A DNA stretch of 64,000 bases from Owenia fusiformis (Eukaryota; Annelida; Polychaeta; Sabellida; Oweniidae): contig CAIIXF020000001.1 in NCBI GenBank assembly GCA_903813345.2, positions 54,517,885-54,581,884 of the forward strand, written 5' to 3'. Position 1 is the stretch's first letter; each line of letters begins with the position of its first letter. Below, one piece after another: positions 11,389 through 23,148 of this stretch. The notes beneath the pieces were generated by a model. The model saw only the letters and a program-made list of their open reading frames with translations. It searched no databases and was not told where the DNA came from. The translations under genes were made by a program, and so were the position numbers.

Positions 11389-13345
11389 GTAATACAACTT
11401 GCAATTGGTTAATGTATCTAATTAATATGCGGGTTTGGATGCACCTTACAGTGAAGGAATGCGTTGATAATTACAGACAAAAAAGATAATACAATTGATT
11501 AATGTATCTAATTAATATGCGAATTTGAATACAGCTTATGATAACCTCATAATGCAGGGATACGTTGATGATTGCAGACAAAAAGGTAATACCACAATAC
11601 TACTTGCAATTGATTAATGTATCTAATTGATATGCGGGTTGGAATACACCTTATGATAACCTCACACTGCAGGGAGGTGTTATTGATTGCAGACAAAAAA
11701 AAGTAATACCACAAATATACTTGCAACTGATAAATGTGTATAATTAATATGCGGGGTAGAATACACCTTATGGCAACCTCACACTGAAGGGATGCGTTGA
11801 TGTTTGCAGACAAAAATATATATTACCACAATTATACATGCCATTGATTAACGTGTCTAATTAATGTGCGGGATGGAAGACACCTTATGACAACCTCACA
11901 CTAAAGGGATTATTTATGATTGTAGTCAAAAAGGTAATACCACAATTCTACTTACAATTGATTAATGCGTCTAGTTAATAGGCGGGACGGAATACACCTT
12001 TTGATAACCTCAAACTGCAGCGATGTGTTTATGATTGCAGTCAAAAAGGTAATACCACGATACTACTTGCAATTGATTGATGTATCTAATTGATATGTGG
12101 GTTGGAATGCACCTTATGATAACCTCACAATGAAGGGATGCGTTGATAATTGCAGACAAAAAGGTAATACCACAATTTTACTTGCAATTGATTAATGTAT
12201 CTAATTAATATGCGGGTTTGGATGCACCTTTTGATTACCTCACAATGAAGGGATGCGTTGATAATTGCAGACAAAAAGGTAATACCACAATTTTACTTGC
12301 AATTGATTAATGTATCTAATTAATATGCGGGTTTGGATGCACCCTATGATAACCTCACAATGAAGGGATGCGTTGATAATTACAGACAAAAAGGTAATAC
12401 AACTTGCAATTGGTTAATGTATCTAATTAATATGCGGGTTTGGATGCACCCTATGATAACCTCACAATGAAGGGATGCGTTGAAAATTACAGACAAAAAG
12501 GTAATACAACTTGCAATTGGTTAATGTATCTAATTAATATGCGGGTTTGGATGCACCCTATGATAACCTCACAATGAAGGGATGCGTTGATAATTACAGA
12601 CAAAAAGGTAATACAACTTACAATCGGTTAATGTATCTAATTAATATGCGCGTTTGGATGCACCTTATGACAACCTCACAATGAAGGGATGCGTTGATAA
12701 TTACATAAAAATGGTAATACAACTTGCAATTGTTTAATGTATCTAATTAATATGCGGGTTTGGATGCACCTTATGACAACTTCACAATGAAGGGATGCGT
12801 TGATAATTACAGACAAAAAGGTAATACAACTTGCAATTGGTTAATGTATCTAATTAATATGCGGGTTTGGATGCACCCTATGATAACCTCACAATGAAGG
12901 GATGCGTTGATAATTACAGACAAAAAGGTAATACAACTTACAATCGGTTAATGTATCTAATTAATATGCACGTTTGGATGCACCTTATGACAACCTCACA
13001 ATGAAGGGATGCGTTGATAATTACAGAAAAAGGTAATACAACTTGCAATTGTTGAATGTATCTAATTAATATGCGGGTTTGGATGCACCTTATGACAACT
13101 TCACAATGAAGGGATGTTTTGGTGATTGCAGACAGAAAGGTAATACCACTATTCTAATTGCAATTGATTAATGTGTCTAATTGATATGCAGGTCTGAATA
13201 CACCGTATGATAACTTCAAACTGCAGCGGTGTTTTGATGATTGCAGACAGAAAGGTTATACCACAATTCAACTTGCAATTTATTAATGTTTCTAAATAAT
13301 ATGTGGGTTAGAATGCACCTTATGACAACAAGTGATAAATATTTA
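11389..13345 (+). repeat. Exon-derived tandem array (~18 units of ~107-116 bp)
   Basis: The array starts at the splice donor of WSC exon 2. Each unit is a degenerate copy of the exon's last ~60 bp (TATGATAACCTCACA, GGGATGCGTTGAT, GACAAAAAG), the donor GTAATA and the first ~45 bp of intron (TTGCAATTG, TTAATGTATCTAATTAATATG). About 18 units follow the real exon. Units from about 12200 to 13100 are almost identical, suggesting recent spread; those at both edges are more diverged. The real acceptor and the first half of the exon are not repeated, so copies cannot serve as whole exons. Confidence 0.85.
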
Positions 13346-14252
13346 ATATATATTGTTGTATTGGCAATCACAATTTACACATTTACACAGATACTTTCAG
13401 AGGAAACATTCAGCAATTACACTTAATAAACGCACTTAATCAATCGAGGATTCATATATTAGCACTCGAAGCGCTAAAAATATTGGTAATCTAGCGAATT
13501 TGAATATTTTGAATAGATTTTTTGACCACTCAAATCGAGGCTTTCTGTCTCGCTTTTTCTCCTGTGGTATATGGCATGTGTTGTGTCGATGATTGCAGGC
13601 AATAATGTAATACCACTGAAAAACTAATTGTAATTGATTGCAGATAAAACGGTGATTGTCCCTAAATAAGCTATTTGTATCTTAACACTCGAATGATATT
13701 ACCTTAAAGACGCGTCTAGAATCGAATAATTTGTTCAGAGCCGTATATAAGACACCGCTCTGTGTAAAATACATTTTAAATAAGACTTTGGAATCCCAAA
13801 AATAATAAATGGCTCTGCAAAATATAAATTTTATATCATTTTTCAAATTAAAAAGTTCATTTCATTACATTGTCAAATCAGATTTTTAAAAGACTTAAAA
13901 CAAAAGCATAGGCAATATAGTGGAGTGGTGTTTGCAGGTCACTACAATTTTTGTAATTTGGGCTCTGAAATATCCGATAAAATATATTAATCACCATTTT
14001 GAAAGGTTAAAGGTACTGACATGTAGAAATTCATTAGACTTGAAGGCGGATGAGTGGAGATGGGAGGGGGCTCTTCAAGTTTCAATTTTGCCACACACCA
14101 TTGCATATTTAAAGATTATCATGAAATTGAAGTCAGGATTATTGGCCTATGCAGCAGCTGGAAGTAGGCAAGCTATGAACCGATAATGCTTAAAGTGTTG
14201 TTAATTATAGATTTTGAAACTAACTCTCAGATTGTCTCCAATGTATCTACAG

Positions 14253-14871
14253 GGTGTCAAAAAACAACAGCATCCCCCTCTACAGCAAAATGTACTTGAT
14301 GTTACATGGTGTGTCATATCTCATTTTAAAGACAATTTAATTCTGGAGTTACCTGAGAAATTTCAGCTTTATATCATATAATTTTACAGATTTATAGCTG
14401 ATTCTTAGTAGTGGGTATGACCACTAGTTTCTGCTCAAACAGCAGCTTATCTGGACGGATATGATTTCAATAAAATTTCACATAAAGGTGTAGCATTGCA
14501 TAATCCTCTTCGCACTTTCCTCACATTCTTCAGAAATACATCCTTACTGTGTCTTTTTTCAAGAGGCTCTTTGCCCATCAGTTCCTATACCCTGTTTTTC
14601 AGAAATGAACCCATATGGTCAGTGCAGTTGATATCTGGGGTAATATATCATATTTCATTTTCTGACGATTTGACTTTTAGAGCAGCAAACAAAGTACTGA
14701 AGTAGCAAACTTTGAAACAATGTAGCTTTTTTAATATTAAGTTTTATTAAATGAAATTTGATGAGTAACTCCAGAATTAAATTATCTTTCAAATGAGGTA
14801 TGACACGATATGGAACATTAAGGACTTTTTGCTGTAGAGGGGGGTGCCGTTGTTTTTTGACACCCTGTACT
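14253..14871. mobile_element. TA-flanked foldback MITE ending CAGGGTGTC, ~620 bp
   Basis: CAGGGTGTCAAAAAACAAC at the left and its complement at the right are terminal inverted repeats of about 110 bp. TA flanks both ends, as in Tc1/mariner insertions. It sits in the second intron of the PAN/WSC gene, 40 bp before exon 3. Related CAGGGTGT ends occur in the element at 10275-11190. No transposase. Confidence 0.75.
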
Positions 14872-14911
14872 TCCTGTAATTCATACAATGATTCGTTTTG
14901 ATCATTTTCAG

Positions 14912-15075
14912 GAAAGAAGTATGCGGGGGCATACAACGGTTTCCGATGTCTATGTGGAGATTTGTTACAGAATAGCGATACTAGTATTTGTTCGATACCA
15001 TGTAAAGGGAACGCAGCAGAGATATGTGGCGGAGAAAATCCTGGCCACTTATCCACATATCTTGTAAAGTATTGA
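14912..15075 (+). CDS. PAN/WSC secreted protein, exon 3: C-terminal half of WSC domain
   Basis: Acceptor TTTTCAG, phase 1, joining exon 2 in frame. It encodes KKYAGAYNGFRCLCGD, SICSIPCKGN and EICGGENPGH: the YAG ... C-x-CG ... C-x3-C-x-GN ... CGG series that defines the WSC domain, a putative carbohydrate-binding module. The frame then reads VKY and stops at 15073-15075, giving a 191-residue secreted protein with one PAN and one WSC domain. A GTAAAG donor overlaps the last codons (15064-15069), so further exons downstream cannot be excluded, though none was recognised. Confidence 0.75.
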
Positions 15076-16500
15076 CACTGGAGAAAAAATTATCAAATCA
15101 TATTCAAAATACAAACTTTTGCTTGTATGTTATGACTAAATGCTGCATAATCACAGTACTCTATAAGACAAACGATTTTCAAAAGACACAACGAGTCCAG
15201 AAACACGCATGAGGGTTGAAACTAAATGCTTTATCTTGAATAATGCTATTTCTCATAAGGGTATATTTATATATAAAATATTGTAATTCAAAATATGTCT
15301 TTCCACTAGATACTGCAATATATGTGTTTTTATTATCGACATGTAATGTGTTATTTTTTGTTGTCAACATTACGATTATCATGATCATAAGGTATATTTT
15401 TGAAATGTTGACTTATTAAAATAGCTTTAATTATGTATTTCTAGACAATAGCCCAAGGTTTTATTGTTTGCAGCAAATCTCGGATTTCAACATACGTTCT
15501 TAAGCATGTTAATTCAATTGTGTGCGACCGTGTGTGCAGCTCCGCGAAGCAGCTCATCTTAATGGACAGCTCTACAGTATATCTGATTTCTGGCACAAAT
15601 AACGAAAAATGTTCTCACTAGAGCCATTACATGTTTTAAATGTGTACCATTGTTCACAATATCAACCACTGCTAAATTCTCACAATTCATCAGCAATTAA
15701 ATAAGGAATATCATGATTTTTTTCTCAGGTTTTGTCATATTTTTTCAAAACTAACCTTATAATTTCAAGTGCATGCATATTATAGTCATAATAACTATGT
15801 AATAGTATACTGTATACATCCTGATCATAGGCTACAGTTTTATAATGACATATTGTTCCCTTTATGAAAAAAATCCCATTATTAAAAAATAACTCACTCT
15901 TTTTTACTTGTTGTGGCTTTTACCCATTATTGTTGCCAAATGTTAAAATAAAAAAATGTGTGTAGCTGTATTACAATTCTATTATTCAAAGTCATTTATA
16001 AGGTCTATCCAATACTATATTTGTTTCTTTTGAAAGAATGTGCTTTACCTGACTTAATAGTGCCCTACCCCAGAAAACAATAATTAATGAAACTATACAG
16101 TAAAACCTGTAAGTATTCAACAAATGAGTTACTTGTCATCTCAAAGACTTTTTTCTCAACAATCTCTATTTTTACATGGTTCATGGCAAAATACATATTT
16201 GTAGTTTCCCTGTAAATCATACATTGAACAAGTTCTAGGCAATAAGAATGTTGTTTAGGGGTTCCTTTCAATAGCTTTTAACTGTGTAAATATGGTTAAA
16301 ATATATGATTTATCTTAGCGTATGCCTAACTTTAACAAAGCTATATAACAAAGACAATTATAAATTCATAAACTAAATATACAGTCCCTGGGTTTCACTC
16401 CAATATACTTCTTAATACCTATGTGCCGCCCCAAAGACCCCCTTCTTGAGCATTTCTCCATGTCAATTTCCTCCCAAGATTGAAGGATTCCATGTTTAAT
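15076..16500. other. Intergenic DNA, no feature seen
   Basis: No exon-like frame or repeat structure was recognised. Composition is about two-thirds A+T. Confidence 0.5.
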
Positions 16501-16510
16501 TTCTCTGGGA

Positions 16511-17228
16511 CTAATAAATGACTGAAAACAACTTTTCTAGTAATTTGTTCCAGGCCTCAGCAAACAATTTGATGTTTGATTTGATTTGATGTCGCACATG
16601 TTTGGTGATCGATGATCTAGGGACGCAGTGATCAAGGGGGGTGAATCTAGGCACATTTTCTTCTAACCATTTGACACTCTTGAGGGATATATTTCTCGGA
16701 GTCCCATCTTGTTGGAAATTGTAATGATTCCAAAATGAGCTCATATCAGAATGGTCCAAACTCCATAAAAAAACAGAATTGGATCATCCGATATCAACAT
16801 CTGTGACGACCACATATTGAGAGAACTAACATAATTGGTTTATCATGAACCCCTTACATCTACACAGCCCCTTATTAAGGATAGAATTGTTGAATTGTGA
16901 AATTCATTGTCTCAACAGCATATCAATGATGGTATTGACCAGTTTAGGCCAAGATTAAGGGCTTCATTTGATCAAAATGGTGGACATATAGAATATCTGA
17001 CAAAAATTTGTTTTTGCAAGTTTTGGAGAACCCGTTTTGAAATGAAAATAACATCATTATATTATTGACGCTGGTTGACAGACATTATACTTTATTTGAA
17101 CTTACGATAAATAAAATTAAAGATTAGAAAATTTCCTATCCATTAATATTTAATATGACATGTTTTCATAAAGAAAATCAATATTTATTTTTGAAATACG
17201 AGTGTCCCATTTTTTGGACCACTCTGTA
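16511..17228. pseudogene. Tc1/mariner-like transposase relic, rearranged
   Basis: A minus-strand frame (16759 to 16511) reads NHYNFQQDGTPRN, KSVKWLEENVPRF and TPLDH. This resembles the second-Asp region of Tc1/mariner transposases (FQQDGAP-like, then a WL-x-EN stretch). On the opposite strand at about 16915-16990 a short segment reads FRPRLRASFDQNGGHIEYL, like the C-terminal GGHxE motif of the same proteins. The two pieces point in opposite directions, so the copy is broken and rearranged. The right edge near 17228 (CCATTTTTTGGACCACTCTG) may be its terminal repeat. Confidence 0.45.
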
Positions 17229-19387
17229 CATATTGATAAACTAAACTTGTGAATTTAATAGCTTAGTACAGTATAGAAAAGAATTGAAAAACATAAAGAC
17301 TGCCAAATTGTGCACGATCTGCCTTCAAAACAATTCTACAGGTTTACTTCATCAAAGGAAGTATTCTTTTGTATCTTGCCATAAACTGTATCTGGTTGAT
17401 GGGATATCGGATCAAACCAATGAATACTATATTGCGCCATTGACCGACTTAAAATTGACAATGGTCATGATCACCTCAACTGATCATGAATGACTTTGAC
17501 CCTTAAGTTAAGGCTATATATGGCCACGCCTGAATTTTAGATTAAAATGACTTTTTACTAACATGAAGTGTTAATTGGCGGGTCTAGCTGATGCTGTTTT
17601 AGGACTTATAAGAGGTCTCCTCTGTAGTATTCCATAAGATTTGATATAGATTTAAACTATGACCGTGAGCCAAAAAGGTAAATCAGTTTAGAAAACTTAA
17701 AACTTGTTTAGAGGTTTTTATTCTACTATGTTTCTTTGGTATTTTTCAAACGACCGCGATTATATGGCTATTTTACAAAATATACTCAAAATACCCGTCT
17801 CGTCCCCAGATAAGAAGCTTATTTGAATGTACCGGGTGAAGATGTTCTGACATCACACTCACCGGTCAAGCCAAGTAACTTAGTTAACATTCGATATTCG
17901 TATGTTCATCAATATTAACTAAGAACGGTGCCACAATTGAAGTAAAGCTCTGTTATATTATTTTCAATAAACCTTTCAGCAAACGTGTAAATGATTATTT
18001 TGATGTTCTGTTACATATTGGTGAAGCAATCTTGGGGATATGGCCTGGATTTCTGAATTTTCACTATGTCCCTGTATACCCCTACTTCAAAAGATGTATG
18101 TTATTTGTCATTTTTCATTAGAGAGATTTCGCACATACGTGAAATTTGTTGATATTTGTGATTTTTTTCTTTCGGAATGCAAATTGTTGGATCACAGAAC
18201 CTTGCCTTGTTCGTGATGCACGAAAAGTGTATTGTTAATACTTGACGTCGTTTTGGATATTTGGATGTGATTGACGTTTTCGTTAATCTCTAACCACTGT
18301 TACTTCCAACTTAATTTTTGAAAGCCAAATATGATAGTCACGAGTTGATATTTAAATCACACGTTGATGCATACATCATGTGTGTACATTAACGGTCGAA
18401 TACATGCCGACTTATATTTTATATAAATATCCACATTTAACTCAAATCATCAATTCTCAAAACGGTTTATCATATAACCTGGTGAGTTTAATGTTTCATT
18501 TTAATTTATAATTGTGGTATGGGATTTGAGTATGATATTAGTCGAGGCTTAAACAGAGCAATAAAACTGCGTGAAACCTTTTTTGAAAATTCGAACGATT
18601 TTTCAAGAATCTTCCTTCAAAGTGTTACCACAGTGCTCCCCGGGAGTGGACATATCGTCTTGTGTAATAAAAATAATAGCGGGTGGTTTGAATTTCTGTT
18701 TGAGTTTATAGCTCAGCATCTATAACTTTAAAAACATATCGCCTCATTGAGAGGTACGTGCAGATTATGGCGATCTATCATAATAAAAGGCTACTTGTGC
18801 AAAAACAGGAGTTGACACGCTTACATTTGGAATTGAAATTTACTACATAATTGTCGACTCATGTTTAAAAGTCATGAAAACAAGGTTGAGCACAAAACAA
18901 TGACCTGGTTACTGTCTATTTAGCATGGGATCACTAAGGGAAATATTATTAATAACTTAAATCGTCAACGGTTATGTTGTATTCCAAGAAACTTATCAAT
19001 TTAGAAATGCAAAATGTTCAATTTTGTTTTTCAATTATGAAAATGGCACAACGTTCAAAAAATTATTTAAAACGGAGATATTTACTTATGTTACATTCGT
19101 TGGCATGTGTCAGGGAGTAAATAAAAATAATATACATTTGATTAATATCTTGTTCCTAAAGAAGTTAGTTAAGGAGCGGTATATCTTAACGTACTTTTAT
19201 CATCTCGAACTCAAATATTTTGAAATACTTATTTTGAGAACGCTTTGTTGAAAATGGATTCGAGATGTACTCAAAATTAATACGTAAAAATGTGTATTAT
19301 CATCTTTATAATCACCTCACAAATTATTTTTGAAATCAAAGATGTTCGATTTTATAGATTTTTATTTTCGAATGTTGACTTACCCTA
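17229..19387. other. Intergenic DNA, no gene recognised
   Basis: Short frames at 17284-17493, 18519-18725 and 19024-19251 have no domain signature or flanking splice structure. Nothing further to call. Confidence 0.5.
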
Positions 19388-20187
19388 CTATCACACCAAA
19401 CTACCGTAGTTCTCACTACGTTCTCGAAAACGGGCTTCAACTGTGTACGAACGGACTGGACCTACTAAGAACCGTTTGGGATATATTTACAAACTTCATC
19501 GAACGTACTCGAACGGGTAGGTCTTCTAGAACTTAGACAATGCTCAAAATGTTCTCGTGGTCGTCACGCTCTACAATTAGAATAAGTGACAACGTACTAA
19601 CGACGAGCTGGACGTACTACGAACGGAACCGTCGTACTTCAATCCTACTAGGGACGTTTTAACGAGTTGAACTGTCCGAGGACGTGTTGAGAACTAGGTA
19701 GAACTAATTGCAAACGGGTTTAAATTGATTAAGAACGTATTAAAGACTGCTTATGAACGGGTTAGCAAAAATATAGCTATCACACCAAACAAGTTGCCAC
19801 TGCGTTCTTCAAAACTGGTTTAGAACTGTGTGCGAACGGAATGAACGTAGCTGCAACTTTCTAAGGTCTATTTACGAACTTTATAAACGTTCTCAGACGG
19901 GAATGTGATTTTAGAATCTTGAATCGATTCAAAATTCGATGGCGACCATACCGTTCTGTTATCAGGTCATGTTGACCTTCTAGACTAAGGGACGCGTTCT
20001 ACGACGTTGCACACCGACGTGGTGCGACCTGAACGAACTGCGAACGCGATGGACGTATTGAAGACTGTTTAAGAACGGAGAAGCTAATTATTTCAGGCAT
20101 ATTTCCCGACCACAGCCAGATTGAGCCCGTTTTACGACGTTTTCGTAGGACTGGCAAGAACGGGTAAGAACTAGTTTGGTGTGATAG
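19388..20187. mobile_element. Terminal-inverted-repeat element rich in GAACG words, ~800 bp
   Basis: CTATCACACCAAACTA begins the element and its complement ends it. The terminal sequence and the ~70 bp after it recur internally, in direct orientation, near 19778 (CTATCACACCAAACAAG then ACTGTGTGCGAACGG). The interior is unusually dense in GAACG and its complement CGTTC, unlike the surrounding AT-rich DNA. No open frame, no clear target duplication. Confidence 0.65.
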
Positions 20188-20380
20188 GGGGGTTAGTTAC
20201 TCGACTTGACTGTCACACATTTCTTGAGTTTAAAATAACACAGTATTTGCTTTTTTTTAAATGAAAAATATAAGGTCCTAAAGAACCCTATAGAAATAAA
20301 GCTGTTCAAAATTGTTTATGATACTAGAAATAGTCTTCAGCACACACAGCGCCATGCCCTATCTAAAAACCAACCTCCAC

Positions 20381-21139
20381 TTTAACACCCCATGCAGACA
20401 GATCGCCTAAAATTACATTCGTATGATGCGAGACTACATTCATCGGGAAATTAGAAAAAAGCCACCCATGAAACAAATAATTTTTACTGCTTAATTAATA
20501 GCACGATGTCTTGATATATCAAGGTACTCGTTTAAATAGTAATGGCGGTTATTGTTATCAAGATGTAAAGATAAAATCGCAACGAAATATTTGTAGATTT
20601 CTTTAAAAAAATAAGAAATATACATCACATATCGAATTTTTCAAAACCCAAAAAAAGTATATAAGGTATTGACTTATGATCAGACATAAGTATGATGTGT
20701 ACTTCAAGGTAATAAAGTAATACTTGTATCATACTAATGTCCGAGCATAAGTTCGAGTAATAGTTGCGTTTCAAATATTAATTGTGTGACATATTCGAGA
20801 CCAATATGTAAATGCTACCAGGGGAATCACACCCGTAGGCCTTACAATGTATTACTGTTTTAGAAAACTCGATATGTGATGTATTTTAGTTCTTACGACA
20901 TTCTTTTTTCAATCACCGCCATCACTTCCAAACGACGTTACCTTGAAATATCAAGACATCATACTATTTTCATATTTATAAACCTTAATTTGGCTGTCAT
21001 TCACCATTTATTAAGCAGTAAAAAATAATTTGTTCAATGGGTGACAAATATTTTCAAATTTCCTGGTGAAAGTCGACTCGTCGAGTCTCACATCATACGA
21101 ATGTAATATTAGTCGATCTGTCTGCATGGGTTGCTTTAA
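20381..21139. repeat. Foldback element, ~760 bp
   Basis: CCCATGCAGACAGATCG (about 20389) and TACATTCGTATGATG return as complements at about 21095-21130. Inner blocks such as GATGTCTTGATATATCAAGG and TCACATATCGA are mirrored too. The whole is an imperfect hairpin of roughly 300-bp arms with a smaller palindrome at the centre. Confidence 0.65.
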
Positions 21140-22366
21140 TCATACACTTTAAGGACGGTCGCTTAATAGTTCGAACAAACTTGCACTGGATCATTTTCGT
21201 GAGGTGCATTCAATGTGACCTACGATTCGTCACTTGTAAGTAGATTTTAATCATTTAACCCAAATTAAGATTATGGTCAACTGAGACATTGACTTTTTGA
21301 TAATGAAATCAAATACATCTAGTAATCGAGGATTTGTTTCCGAAAATATTAATCTAAAAACTCGATCTAAACTAAAAAGTTTACAAATGATTGCAAATCG
21401 AGAATGAAAACTTCAGATTTTGAAAAGCGGAAGACATTGAATTGAAATCAGGAAGCGTTGATATAAAGAGACGGAAGAAATACGAATTAAAATACAAGCG
21501 GGCGACAAAACTTGAGAAACCGACGTATAAAACAAATTAACGAAACTGAAAAATAGGAAAACTTCCAAATCGCGCATGTTCTGCCTCAAAGTAGAATTTT
21601 ACATGTTACTTTCTCCAAGAAGGTATTCTTGCATTAATTTTTCAATTTATCCGGAAATCTTAAAAATGAACGTTGGCGGGGGGTGGCGATTGAACGTTAG
21701 AAAATACATAAACTCTGCAAGATTTATTTTCTTATGAGAAAATTTAAGTTGAAAAAGTGTCACCACTATCACGGGGTACCATCGAATAATTTTGGCAACG
21801 TACCGGAGAACGACATTTTACTAAGAAATGGCAATAATTTAGCACAATATATTTTTAACTAGAATTCTATTTTGATTTTGACAAAAGTAAGTATTCCATG
21901 CAATAACTATTTCATTCATGAGTTTGTAGGAATTCTGTTGGAACCCAGTTCTGATCAAGTACGAAGTTATTGAAATCGGCGCAGACGGACTTTACTCCGA
22001 AAGATGGTTTTTCGATTATAACTTTTCACAACATTTAAGTATAGACTTTTGAAAATAGTACAGAATAGTCCTTATACTTTTGAATAATTCTGTTATTTCT
22101 GATTCACACGACTCTGATTTGTTTAATTAAAAAAAAGTTTTAAAAATATTACTTAGGAACGTAACCGGAGCTGGGAACGTAACCGGAGCAGCTCAGTTGA
22201 ATTATTTAATCAAAAATTAAAATATATGATTTAAAGCACATTTAAAAACATACGGGATTGTTCGAATGCGTATTTATTACATTTTATTTAAAGAAAAAAA
22301 AATTTATCCATTGTGAAAAATTGAATTTGGTATTTACCATGCATAAGTGCACTTACCTTAGAAAGG
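21140..22366. other. AT-rich DNA before the gap, no feature seen
   Basis: No supported exon. Upstream exons of the EGF gene may lie here or in the adjacent gap, but I found no EGF cysteine pattern. Confidence 0.45.
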
Positions 22367-22866
22367 NNNNNNNNNNNNNNNNNNNNNNNNNNNNNNNNNN
22401 NNNNNNNNNNNNNNNNNNNNNNNNNNNNNNNNNNNNNNNNNNNNNNNNNNNNNNNNNNNNNNNNNNNNNNNNNNNNNNNNNNNNNNNNNNNNNNNNNNNN
22501 NNNNNNNNNNNNNNNNNNNNNNNNNNNNNNNNNNNNNNNNNNNNNNNNNNNNNNNNNNNNNNNNNNNNNNNNNNNNNNNNNNNNNNNNNNNNNNNNNNNN
22601 NNNNNNNNNNNNNNNNNNNNNNNNNNNNNNNNNNNNNNNNNNNNNNNNNNNNNNNNNNNNNNNNNNNNNNNNNNNNNNNNNNNNNNNNNNNNNNNNNNNN
22701 NNNNNNNNNNNNNNNNNNNNNNNNNNNNNNNNNNNNNNNNNNNNNNNNNNNNNNNNNNNNNNNNNNNNNNNNNNNNNNNNNNNNNNNNNNNNNNNNNNNN
22801 NNNNNNNNNNNNNNNNNNNNNNNNNNNNNNNNNNNNNNNNNNNNNNNNNNNNNNNNNNNNNNNNNN
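22367..22866. other. Assembly gap (exactly 500 N)
   Basis: A run of 500 undetermined bases, a round number typical of a scaffold gap of unknown true size. Apparent open frames across it are artefacts. It precedes the first visible EGF exon by 185 bp, so an upstream exon may be hidden. Confidence 0.98.
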
Positions 22867-23051
22867 CAAATGAATGACCCAAGAATTGTTCCACCGATTG
22901 CCAAAATACTCTAATCATGCTTATTCTAATTTTTTATAATTTGCTTCATGTATCATTGATATAACCGCTTTCTTTATCTGTTTAACAAATATGCAGTTTC
23001 ATTATGGGTTAAGTGTAATTCTGGATGCATATAGATTTTACCCTATTTCAG

Positions 23052-23148
23052 CTGGATATTGATGATTGTGTTGGGTCCCCCTGTGTAAATGGGCAGTGCG
23101 TAGATAGATTTCTTGCCTATGAATGCTACTGTGAGAATGGCTTCACAG
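23052..23148 (+). CDS. EGF gene, exon 1 in window (EGF module 1)
   Basis: Encodes [14 protein letters not shown] through [10 protein letters not shown], an EGF_CA module whose sixth cysteine comes from the next exon. It enters in phase 0 and leaves in phase 1; all other entry phases in the gene are 1 or 2, so the preceding exon, not visible, should end on a whole codon. Confidence 0.85.

Noticed and set aside
11400-13345. A row of extra WSC exons or a CRISPR-like array
   Set aside because: Units lack an acceptor and the first half of the exon and are eukaryotic intron/exon-border copies without unique spacers.
22258-22918. Long open frames across 22258-22918 on both strands
   Set aside because: They consist of gap Ns; only their edges are real sequence.
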